From Paenibacillus amylolyticus (GTDB lineage Bacteria; Bacillota; Bacilli; Paenibacillales; Paenibacillaceae): a DNA stretch of 64,000 nucleotides. The stretch's first letter is position 1; each line of letters begins with the position of its first letter. The translations under genes were made by a program, and so were the position numbers. Positions 27,009 to 33,784 of the stretch are shown here, piece after piece. The notes beneath the pieces were generated by a model, which was given only the letters and a program-made list of their open reading frames with translations, made no database searches and had not been told where the DNA came from. Location: contig NZ_BCNV01000001.1 of NCBI RefSeq assembly GCF_001570725.1, positions 2,232,001-2,296,000 of the forward strand, written 5' to 3'.

Positions 27009-27047
27009 GAGTGTATGCCAAACAAGCAACTGATAGGAGATGATCCC

Positions 27048-27104
27048 ATGACAACAGGAAAATCCCACTCCAAGAACGTATATCCCAACGAAGTCAAGCC
27101 TTGA
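27048..27104 (+). CDS. 18-residue small ORF
   Basis: ATG with AGGAGATGAT 5 bases upstream, reading MTTGKSHSKNVYPNEVKP. The same frame extends upstream to an ATG at 27015, which would lie at the expected start point of the promoter at 26977. A basic, hydrophilic peptide of unknown role. The strong ribosome site is the main support. Confidence 0.4.
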   Translation: MTTGKSHSKNVYPNEVKP

Positions 27105-27157
27105 AATCACTTCCATTAGCAAGTGCGTGGAGCGACTATTAGAAAGAGGGTAACAAT

Positions 27158-27397
27158 ATGAAGATGACAACACAACAATACGCAGAAATCATCGCAGGTA
27201 AGGTTGCTCATACTGCAAAAAACATTGCAAAGAACAGTGGTCGTAAGGAAGAAGCAGATTCCGATGTAGCTGCCGCAATGATTGTAACGTTCGCAGAAGA
27301 GATGATGGAAGTCATCCGAAAGAGTACACCCCATACACCAAACCCCTTATCTAAAACCTTCGTGAAGCTGAAACGGTTTCTGCGAGGTGTTGGGTAA
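27158..27397 (+). CDS. Small hypothetical protein coupled to the metalloprotease
   Basis: 79 residues with AGAGGG upstream. It is alpha-helical and charged (QYAEIIAGKVAHTAKNIAKN, then EEMMEVIRKS) with a basic C-terminus; no domain is recognised. Its stop overlaps the start of the following gene by one base (TAATG), so translation is coupled. A weak phage-class -10 element (CGACTATTAG, 27133-27142) lies just upstream. Confidence 0.6.
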   Translation: MKMTTQQYAEIIAGKVAHTAKNIAKNSGRKEEADSDVAAAMIVTFAEEMMEVIRKSTPHTPNPLSKTFVKLKRFLRGVG

Positions 27398-28515
27398 TGT
27401 TTGAGCGGTACTTAGTTGGCGGACGACTTGACCCACCCTACTTTCCGACGAAACCAAGCCCTCACTTTGTAGGTAGGGAAATCATAATTCCAGCTAAAGC
27501 GAACGGGGATAGAACTGTCAAGGATACCTTTACAATGTCACATGACCTGGAGTTCTATGCGGTATCCATCCGAACCAATTCGAACAACGTCGAAGACTAC
27601 TGGAATCTGATGATAGATGGCAATTTTGTTGCTAAGAACATCCACTGTAAAAACTACGAGGAGGGATTATATTTTCAGGTGGCACATCCTGTGGCGGCAG
27701 GTAAAGAGTTCCTCTTTGAGTACCATACACCTCAAGGAGACAGAAGAAATTTTGAGTTAATGTTTCACTTTCTTACTGAGCATAACGTTGATTTGGTACT
27801 CACTGAAACAACAGATTTGGGAAATTACCCTGATCCTTCCGAAGAGCCAGTAGATGACCAGCAGCCACCGGATACGCCTGAAGATGGTATACAGCTTCCC
27901 ATTACGTGGAAACCGTTTATTTCCGTCGTAGATGCATACAAATGGACACAGAACCTTGGCGTTTCGGTAAACTTCGCAAACAAACTTGATGCAGCAAACT
28001 ATGTGACTGAAGCCTTGGCGCTTTTACTGAACACATGCGATGGCTTTAAAGAGATGATTCAGAAGCACAAGCTAACTATTAACATAGAGAATGGAAACGG
28101 AGCTAATGGTTACTTTGATCCTGCTTCTGGAAAGGTAGTCATAAGCAAGACGTATGACTACACTAACGCCGCCACAATTGCTCAAATGGAGTACAGCACA
28201 GGGCAGAAGTCTTCACCCGACAAGCTGCGCACAATCATTCATGAGATTGGGCACTGGCTTCATTATCACAATATCGGATCACAGCAGTTCTTTCAATATT
28301 CAGCACTTGACCCTGATAACTACGGCGTGAAGACAATACTATCAAACGCTCAATCATCTTACATAGCAAACAACCTGTGTAACTACGCTACCAAGTGGTT
28401 TCCTATTGAGTTTGTCCCTGAGACATTCACTGCCAAAATAACCGGAGTCCCCATTGATGCTAAAATATGGGAGTGGTACGAGCAATACGGTGGATACAAA
28501 TGTATGGGATGGTAG
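27397..28515 (+). CDS. Zinc metalloprotease with phage structural N-terminal module
   Basis: 372 residues. Residues 1-125 are clearly related to the whole of the tail-cluster protein at 52431: both start with YLVGGRLDPP--PTK and share EDYWNL/RDYWNL and a following K-N-I segment. After a Pro/Asp-rich linker (about 148-170) comes a peptidase domain with IIHEIGHWLHYH (H282, E283, H286), the HExxH zinc site of gluzincin/metzincin-type proteases; the third ligand is not obvious. It probably binds the virion or a cell surface through the first part and cleaves protein with the second. It overlaps the 79-residue gene. Confidence 0.75.
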   Translation: MFERYLVGGRLDPPYFPTKPSPHFVGREIIIPAKANGDRTVKDTFTMSHDLEFYAVSIRTNSNNVEDYWNLMIDGNFVAKNIHCKNYEEGLYFQVAHPVAAGKEFLFEYHTPQGDRRNFELMFHFLTEHNVDLVLTETTDLGNYPDPSEEPVDDQQPPDTPEDGIQLPITWKPFISVVDAYKWTQNLGVSVNFANKLDAANYVTEALALLLNTCDGFKEMIQKHKLTINIENGNGANGYFDPASGKVVISKTYDYTNAATIAQMEYSTGQKSSPDKLRTIIHEIGHWLHYHNIGSQQFFQYSALDPDNYGVKTILSNAQSSYIANNLCNYATKWFPIEFVPETFTAKITGVPIDAKIWEWYEQYGGYKCMGW

Positions 28516-28585
28516 ATATCTATCAATAAAATTGCAAGTTTTTATGAATGTATTAAATAAAAGCAACATAAGGGGGCTATGCTTA

Positions 28586-28804
28586 ATGGACATTACAGTT
28601 CCTTGCGTATTCTGTAAACACTTCAATCGGGACGAACGTGCAAGAATGACTTGTGCTGCATTCCCTAACGGGATTCCCAAGGACATTCAAGAAGTAAAAG
28701 TGATTCATACTTACCAATACCCTGCCGACAATGGGGTTCAATATGAAGCGTTAAGTGATAATCAAGACTATTTCAAATATTTTAAGGGAGTGACTCGATT
28801 ATAA
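28586..28804 (+). CDS. Small Cys-rich hypothetical protein
   Basis: 72 residues from the ATG at 28586, with AAGGGGG about 10 bases upstream. The N-terminus VPCVFCKHFNRDERARMTCAAFPNG has CxxC plus a third Cys, typical of small metal-binding proteins with a conserved C-x-AFPxGIP segment seen in many phage and bacterial hypothetical proteins. Function unknown. Confidence 0.6.
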   Translation: MDITVPCVFCKHFNRDERARMTCAAFPNGIPKDIQEVKVIHTYQYPADNGVQYEALSDNQDYFKYFKGVTRL

Positions 28805-28914
28805 ATGTATGAGCAATTGCATTCCTTATCATTTAGATAAACCTACCACCCAACGTAATGAATTTATGAAAACTACAGCTAATTATAGAAGAATCGAAGA
28901 CGAGTTTAAGATTT

Positions 28915-28949
28915 TGCAACTCTAACTAACCATATATCGACCACTATAA
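28915..28949 (+). promoter_or_regulatory. Candidate phage-class promoter (partial match)
   Basis: TGCAAC (28915-28920), 17 bases, CGACCACTATAA (28938-28949), directly before the zinc-ribbon gene at 28963. Confidence 0.5.
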
Positions 28950-28962
28950 TGAGGTGATCTGA

Positions 28963-29316
28963 ATGATAGGCTTCTTAAACAAGTGCCCTCATTGTGGGGC
29001 ACGTTCTTCTTTTACACCTGAAGAAATGGAATGCGATAAGGCACTAGTTCTGTGGTGTAACAACTGCGGTAACTTCATAAATCAAACCTTGACTATCGAA
29101 ACTGTTCTCAGGTGGTGGCTTCGCTACAATGAAGGGGAGGAAACAATAGTCCCTCCAGTCAGCAGGAAAAATCTTCAGAAACTCATAAATATTGAGCAGA
29201 TGCTTAACGAAGAAGGCGAGTGGATGGAAAGTATAGAGATACACATTAAAGACTTCAGAGAGTACCATTATACAGAAGTAGAGGGTGAAAACCATGAAGG
29301 TTCAGGTAACGGCTAA
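28963..29316 (+). CDS. Zinc-ribbon protein
   Basis: 117 residues with GAGGTGAT upstream. CPHCG (residues 8-12) and CNNCG (32-36) form a standard zinc ribbon; the remaining 80 residues are acidic and helical. Such proteins may bind nucleic acid or host RNA polymerase. The next gene starts inside its 3' end, so the two share a transcript, probably from the promoter at 28915. Confidence 0.65.
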   Translation: MIGFLNKCPHCGARSSFTPEEMECDKALVLWCNNCGNFINQTLTIETVLRWWLRYNEGEETIVPPVSRKNLQKLINIEQMLNEEGEWMESIEIHIKDFREYHYTEVEGENHEGSGNG

Positions 29317-29623
29317 GTTCTTCCTTGATAATGGGGAAGTTAAGCGAGTCGATTGGTTTGAGATTGATCCTAAGTTGATAGGTAAGATTGTAGAGAATGG
29401 TGTTGACAAGCCTATTGAAATTATTCTCAAGTCGGCAAAGGACGTACAGGATGAATACAAAAAGATATTCCGCAGGCTTCATCGCCAGGGAGAGATGTTC
29501 ATTGTTGAGAACATCAACGGAGAGTTAGCAGGTGTACCTTTTACCAAGGTGACCTACTGGACATTAAAAGCGAGAGAGGTTACAAAGAATGTAACCGAGT
29601 CTACTAATAGAGCGAGTGTCTGA
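29294..29623 (+). CDS. Hypothetical protein overlapping the zinc-ribbon gene
   Basis: 109 residues from the ATG at 29294, which has AGAGGGTGA 6 bases upstream; the GTG at 29285 is inside this site. It overlaps the previous gene by 23 bases. Mixed alpha/beta, basic in the middle (SAKDVQDEYKKIFRRLHRQ). No domain is recognised; it ends the transcript before a structured non-coding stretch. Confidence 0.55.
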   Translation: MKVQVTAKFFLDNGEVKRVDWFEIDPKLIGKIVENGVDKPIEIILKSAKDVQDEYKKIFRRLHRQGEMFIVENINGELAGVPFTKVTYWTLKAREVTKNVTESTNRASV

Positions 29624-29694
29624 TATACCTTGAGAAAATCTGAGTACTAACCTCTCACTTCTACCATTGCTAGCTAACCTGAGATATTTGAACT

Positions 29695-29963
29695 GGAGAG
29701 ACTGGGTAACTTATACACTACTACGGTCATCTCTCCCTCGTACAACCTTCAATCGTGACTGCCACTTTTAATCGCTAATGGATAATACAAGGGCGTATCT
29801 GTCACTGGCAACTGTTCCGCACAGATACTAGTGCACCGAAGGCAGGAAGGTGAATGTAGGTTGCATAATTAGATGAGAGTCGTGGGGTCACAGACGTATT
29901 TAGATATTATAATTGACAATATCAGACCTTCTAATAGTTGCTCGTTGACTATCTGGAAGGTCT
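29695..29963 (+). ncRNA. Candidate structured RNA with three long hairpins
   Basis: In an otherwise gene-free stretch, three perfect stems occur in a row: GGAGAGA/TCTCTCC (29695-29701 with 29730-29736), GTATCTGT/ACAGATAC (29795-29802 with 29821-29828) and AGACCTTC/GAAGGTCT (29934-29941 with 29956-29963, extended by TAGT/ACTA inside). The density of perfect stems is higher than in neighbouring gaps. It matches no RNA family I recognise. A decayed intron or non-coding regulatory RNA are the options. Confidence 0.35.
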
Positions 29964-30033
29964 ATTTCATGATGTAAGAGTTCCTGAAACAAGGGAGAAT
30001 GAGTCTAAAAGGGCATGAAAATAAAATGTACGT

Positions 30034-30059
30034 AAGAGACCTATGGGTCTCTTTTTTTT
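30034..30059 (+). terminator. Terminator (cassette 2)
   Basis: AAGAGACC-TATG-GGTCTCTT hairpin followed by eight T; a phage-class promoter begins 17 bases later. Confidence 0.85.
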
Positions 30060-30075
30060 GACTGGAAATTCTCAT

Positions 30076-30107
30076 CGCACCCCTCAATGGGGATACCCCG
30101 ACTACTG
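30076..30107 (+). promoter_or_regulatory. Phage-class promoter (cassette 2)
   Basis: CGCACC (30076-30081), exactly 17 bases, CGACTACTG (30099-30107). Confidence 0.7.
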
Positions 30108-30145
30108 AAGTATAAGCAGTTGAACTACACTGCTGAGGGCTCTGT

Positions 30146-30226
30146 ATGATTAAAAAGAACATATCTTATCATATAGATATTCCGGTCACCTTAGAGGGGA
30201 GGAAAAGTGAACAGATAAAAAAATAA
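30146..30226 (+). CDS. 26-residue small ORF
   Basis: ATG with CTGAGGG 8 bases upstream, about 35 bases after the promoter at 30076. The peptide (MIKKNISYHIDIPVTLEGRK...) is basic. Position and ribosome site are the only support. Confidence 0.35.
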   Translation: MIKKNISYHIDIPVTLEGRKSEQIKK

Positions 30227-30513
30227 CGGTATACTAAGTATAAAATGAAGAAATATCATTATCAGTTAAAATTATGCAAAGTTGATTAATAACATGGCTG
30301 AACAATGAGCAGACTTGATAATTCAACTTTGCAAATGACGAAGTAAACTAGAACTTAGTGAAAACTCATTCCTATCGCGACTATTAGAGTGATCGAAGTA
30401 CTTTATCCAGTGAAAAATGATTAGAATTCTATTAAACCTAAATAAAGCCAGTAACACGACATTATCAACAAATGATGGGATAGCTTTAACCTCACATTAC
30501 TAGGAGGATCAAA
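30227..30513. other. Intergenic stretch
   Basis: About 290 AT-rich bases without an ORF. A CGACTATTA element (30378-30386) resembles the -10 part of the phage-class promoter, but the hexamer 17 bases upstream does not match. Confidence 0.35.
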
Positions 30514-30810
30514 ATGGCAAGCACTTATGTCTACACTCTCGGAGTCATAGTAGAGCAAGTCGAGCAGATTGAGAGATCTATTAAGAATATGGAGCAAACT
30601 ATGCGTCATGTATCGCCTGCCACTGTGGATGTAATTCGCAGTAACAAGTCTCAACTTGAAGAATTGCTTGAACGCATCATGAATGCTGATGTGACCTCCA
30701 CATTTAGTTTACAAGCTTATATCGAAGTCAACAAACAGTGCCTGCAGGACTGTTTCTCTGCTGACTACACAAACCGTCTCAGCACAATTGGGAGGACGAG
30801 AAGACAATGA
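30514..30810 (+). CDS. Hypothetical helical protein
   Basis: 98 residues with TAGGAGGA 8 bases upstream. Almost entirely helical, with heptad-like runs (VIVEQVEQIERSIKNMEQTMRHV and SNKSQLEELLERIMNA), suggesting a coiled coil. The stop overlaps the following start (ATGA), so the pair is translated together. No function can be assigned. Confidence 0.6.
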   Translation: MASTYVYTLGVIVEQVEQIERSIKNMEQTMRHVSPATVDVIRSNKSQLEELLERIMNADVTSTFSLQAYIEVNKQCLQDCFSADYTNRLSTIGRTRRQ

Positions 30811-31049
30811 AAATCAAATTCCGTGATGTATATGAAATCCTGCAGAACAATCGGAAGGCTGTTTTGGATATGGGTCTTGATGTGACAAATGTTCTTGATG
30901 GTGAAGGTAAATGCTTAATTTCAGATGAACTAGATGTGCTGAAAGAAAGTTACGCAGACCTGTACAATTCAGACATTAAATTGAACGAGAATATTGACGC
31001 TATTAGGGCTAAAGCTAACTCTTGTTATAAGTGTTTAGACCTTAGTTGA
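30807..31049 (+). CDS. Hypothetical protein coupled to the preceding coiled-coil gene
   Basis: 80 residues; its ATG overlaps the stop of the previous gene, and GGGAGGACGAG lies just upstream. Charged and helical, ending in CYKCLDLS with a CxxC. No domain recognised. Confidence 0.55.
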   Translation: MKIKFRDVYEILQNNRKAVLDMGLDVTNVLDGEGKCLISDELDVLKESYADLYNSDIKLNENIDAIRAKANSCYKCLDLS

Positions 31050-31188
31050 TAGGTAAACATCAGAATGTTTTTGATCAATAAATATATACCTATTACATCC
31101 AGAGTTTCTAAAACTAGTGACGAATAGCACTGTGTCAGCTTGGGATAAAAAATAAGCGGCTTATTTTACTAAGAATGGCGTGATATGG

Positions 31189-31431
31189 ATGAAAATTGAC
31201 AATAGAATAGTCGAGGGGCTTCGATTAAAAGATGTGCCCGAAAACAAAACGAAAGAGATACACTTCTACGCTAACGGGAAGAGTATTTTTCTGAGTTCCA
31301 TTACTGAAGAGAAATTGATTAACGAGGAACAGTTGGATATGTTCCAGCACTGGATTGAAGAGACTACTCTTAACCTGCCGACTTACCAGACATTGTTAGA
31401 AATTCTTGAAACAGAAGGTAATGTGGTCTAA
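31189..31431 (+). CDS. Small hypothetical protein
   Basis: 80 residues from the ATG at 31189; the in-frame GTG at 31180 is an equal alternative because neither has a strong ribosome site. Reads MKIDNRIVEGLRLKDVPENK and on to an acidic helical end. Not recognised. Confidence 0.45.
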   Translation: MKIDNRIVEGLRLKDVPENKTKEIHFYANGKSIFLSSITEEKLINEEQLDMFQHWIEETTLNLPTYQTLLEILETEGNVV

Positions 31432-31696
31432 TGATAGAGAGCTCGTGAGCTCGTCCATTTTCACAAGAGCACTGTGTTTGCAAGCGGAACGTGCCAGTGA
31501 CATTATCTTGGTACTAACTATGTTAACTTGTTCCAAGCACTAATGTGTGGCTTGCTGAAAAATATGGAGTTCTCCATATGGATAACCGTCTAAGTCCCCT
31601 ATCTATATATTGCAGCTATCGTAGCAACTATGAATGGATCAAGAAGTAGTTAATTAACCGTGCAGGAGTAAGCTAAAAAGTTAAGGAGGCATGCCT
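31432..31696. other. Intergenic stretch with a perfect hairpin
   Basis: Contains ATATGGAG-TT-CTCCATAT (about 31562-31579), a perfect 8-bp stem, and GAGCTC-GT-GAGCTC at 31440-31453. A short open stretch (HYLGTNYVNLFQALMCGLLK...) without a start may be a gene relic. Confidence 0.35.
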
Positions 31697-32020
31697 ATGT
31701 TTCCAGAAGTGGACGACTTCATAGAAATTGATAGTGAAGGACACCCCCATAACGGTCTTATTGGCAGAGTTGTCAAACTCGCCCCGAATAGGGTTACTTT
31801 CAATCTGTATGGTAAGGAAGTTTCTATTGCGGAGCGTTTTGTCAAAGTAAAAGCAAAACTAGGAACACGGGCACATATCTTACTGAGTCGGAAGTCTATG
31901 CACTGGGAACTGGATTCTCTGGATTTCATAGGCTTATATGTTCTTATGGACATTGCTTTATGGATGCGAGACTACGAGTGGTGTAGAGATATTCAACAAC
32001 GGATGGCTAAGGTGGGCTAA
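31697..32020 (+). CDS. Small protein with IDEAL-like C-terminal motif
   Basis: 107 residues from the ATG at 31697, which is 8 bases after AAGGAGG; the ATG at 31691 is too close to the site. The N-terminal half looks like a small beta-barrel (IDSEGHPHNGLIGRVVKLAPNRVTFNLYGKEVSI). The C-terminal helix LMDIALWMRDYEWCRDIQQRM resembles the IDEAL motif found at the end of Firmicute adaptor proteins. The stop codon is the first part of a terminator hairpin. Confidence 0.55.
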   Translation: MFPEVDDFIEIDSEGHPHNGLIGRVVKLAPNRVTFNLYGKEVSIAERFVKVKAKLGTRAHILLSRKSMHWELDSLDFIGLYVLMDIALWMRDYEWCRDIQQRMAKVG

Positions 32021-32045
32021 GGTGGGCTAAGCGCCCACCTTTTTT
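32020..32045 (+). terminator. Terminator (cassette 3)
   Basis: AGGTGGGC-TAAGC-GCCCACCT stem with six T; the GGTGGGCTAA decamer is tandemly doubled here (32011-32030). Confidence 0.85.
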
Positions 32046-32078
32046 CACACCTTATTGTAAGCATGTCACGACCATAAT
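32046..32078 (+). promoter_or_regulatory. Phage-class promoter (cassette 3)
   Basis: CACACC (32046-32051), exactly 17 bases, CGACCATAAT (32069-32078), touching the preceding T-run. Confidence 0.7.
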
Positions 32079-32109
32079 AGGGAAGACAAAAGAAGGAAGG
32101 AGACAAGGT

Positions 32110-32175
32110 TTGAAATCAAATGGCATGGTTGTTGGCAAAATGACCGTCAGCAGTTACTTTTATTTAGCACATTAA
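32110..32175 (+). CDS. 21-residue small ORF
   Basis: TTG start with GGAAGGAGA about 9 bases upstream, 32 bases after the promoter at 32046. Reads MKSNGMVVGKMTVSSYFYLAH. Another frame through the same bases is also open, so this call is tentative. Confidence 0.3.
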   Translation: MKSNGMVVGKMTVSSYFYLAH

Positions 32176-32355
32176 ACCGGACGAAGAGAAGTTAAAATTC
32201 ATCCAAGCTACTCCATGATTCATCTTAGACAATTTAGCTCACCTTTTCTTTATTCTATTTCTTCAGTCAGAGGCTTTGCATCTAAGGATTTCTATTATTC
32301 AATTATAGACTTCTTTTGGAAAATACTTGTAGAAAAAAAGGATGAAAATTGTTAA

Positions 32356-33066
32356 ATGAAGAAAATTAAGTTGACAGTGGCATTAGCCATGACGATTACT
32401 GCTTGCTCCCCGCATGAGAAAACATCGGATTTCTATTATAATCCGATCCCCCAAGTTTCTGTGTCAGAAAGTGTGTTTAACGTTAGACACCTCTTGTCGA
32501 TAGAGACGAATAAAAAAGAGCCAATCCCACTGATTGCAAAAGCTGTACTCGAAGCAAAACCAGTACCTAAAATGACAGCTGCTGCAGATAAACCGAAAAT
32601 TAAGCCTAAATCTACTGCTGTCGTTACAAAGTCTTCCACTGTGCAAAAGAACATAGTGAACCATCTTCTCAAGTACAAGGTAAACAAATCAGACTCTACT
32701 AAGTTTGCCACTCTTATCGTACAGAATAGCAAGACTTACGGTGTCGATCCTTATACTATACTAGCAATTATTCAAGTTGAAACGGGGGCGACATTCGACC
32801 CTAACCTTGTCAGTACTCACGGTAGCGTAGGCTTGCTACAGGTGCTCCCCTCCACACAGAAATATATGAATATATCGGGGAGTCTCAAAAAACCTTCAAT
32901 CAACATCAAAATTGGCACTAAGTACCTTGCCTATACTCAAAAGAGATTCGGCGATGAATTGGGAATCGTTGCTTATAATCAAGGCGAGGGGAACGTTAAA
33001 CGAGGGACGTATAACACTAAGTATTTGACCAAAGTTAATAAAGCATTGGCAAAAATCAAAAAGTAG
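32356..33066 (+). CDS. Lipoprotein lytic transglycosylase (SLT domain)
   Basis: 236 residues. The N-terminus MKKIKLTVALAMTITAC is a lipoprotein signal with lipobox ITAC, so the mature protein should be lipid-anchored at Cys17. After a Lys/Pro/Ala-rich linker (about 55-95) comes a lysozyme-like transglycosylase domain (about 100-236): YGVDPYTILAIIQVETG with catalytic Glu142, HGSVGLLQVLPST and YNQGEGNV. It should cut peptidoglycan from the outer face of the membrane. A lipid-anchored form is unusual for an endolysin and fits better with a lysogen trait or entry block; that is inference. Confidence 0.8.
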   Translation: MKKIKLTVALAMTITACSPHEKTSDFYYNPIPQVSVSESVFNVRHLLSIETNKKEPIPLIAKAVLEAKPVPKMTAAADKPKIKPKSTAVVTKSSTVQKNIVNHLLKYKVNKSDSTKFATLIVQNSKTYGVDPYTILAIIQVETGATFDPNLVSTHGSVGLLQVLPSTQKYMNISGSLKKPSINIKIGTKYLAYTQKRFGDELGIVAYNQGEGNVKRGTYNTKYLTKVNKALAKIKK

Positions 33067-33078
33067 TTGCACAGGATC

Positions 33079-33177
33079 ATGTTTCAGGACAACAAGGTTA
33101 TGAAACTCAAAACAGCACAGGAAAGACTTAGAGTCAGCAAGAAAGTCTATCTGCTGAAAGCCTCCAAGCAATATTAG
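33079..33177 (+). CDS. 32-residue basic small ORF
   Basis: ATG with CAGGA just upstream, 12 bases after the lipoprotein stop. The peptide is Lys/Arg-rich and helical (MKLKTAQERLRVSKKVYLLK in its middle). It is followed by a terminator and may be the last gene of that transcript. Confidence 0.35.
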   Translation: MFQDNKVMKLKTAQERLRVSKKVYLLKASKQY

Positions 33178-33220
33178 TTAAACTACAAAGACATGATAGG
33201 GTAAATAAAATCGAAACTGA

Positions 33221-33254
33221 AACGGCATGGGGAACCCCCCCCTGCCGTTTTTTT
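33221..33254 (+). terminator. Terminator after the lipoprotein transcript
   Basis: AACGGCA and TGCCGTT enclose GGGG/CCCC pairs; a run of seven or more T follows. Confidence 0.9.
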
Positions 33255-33490
33255 ATGTAAAAACAAGGACGTCCATAGCATAAATGAAGCGAAGTGAAAA
33301 TTCGTTTAAAACTCAGATATCTGGATGTAACTCTGTAAATGGGGTGGAGCAAGGTTTCTACAAAAAACGGTTTTTCTGTCACTGTTGGACAAAATCAGAA
33401 ACTGTTGCTCCTTCATGGAAATAAGTCGTTGGTTAGCTTTTCAAGTTTTCGTCTTTTTTGAGATGAGCTCAGCGCTTCAACTTAATTATA
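33255..33490. other. Intergenic stretch
   Basis: About 235 bases between two terminators; no credible gene or signal is seen. Confidence 0.3.
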
Positions 33491-33512
33491 TTGGCCCCAA
33501 GAGGGGTCTTTT
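33491..33512 (+). terminator. Terminator (cassette 4)
   Basis: GGCCCC-AAGA-GGGGTC stem (one G-U pair) with four T. Confidence 0.7.
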
Positions 33513-33521
33513 CTATTTGTT

Positions 33522-33554
33522 CACACCTCCTGATAGGGTTAGCGCGACTACTAA
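33522..33554 (+). promoter_or_regulatory. Phage-class promoter (cassette 4)
   Basis: CACACC (33522-33527), exactly 17 bases, CGACTACTAA (33545-33554). It probably drives the sigma factor gene at 33785. Confidence 0.7.
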
Positions 33555-33784
33555 GAGTATGCAGGAAATAATTTTGTTTGACACAGGAAGGGGACCAGAA
33601 AATGAGTATTTCACACCTCTGATGTAACGATAACAAGTTGGCAGAACTTCAAGAACTTAATGTAGGCCTTTAAAGTAGGTCCTCAAGACCAAGGAACAAA
33701 GTTGCAAAATCACAGCAGATGTGACGTCAGCGGACTTCTCAAAAGTAATACAAAAAAGACAGAAATTTCGAGGTGAATTAGATA

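Noticed and set aside
30061-30160. tRNA-like folding around AGCAGT...ACTGCT
   Set aside because: There is no acceptor stem, no T-loop GTTCRANNC and the segment overlaps a promoter match.
30355-30390. Additional class promoter at CGACTATTA (30378)
   Set aside because: The hexamer 17 bases upstream reads TTAGTG and does not fit; kept only as a note in the gap description.
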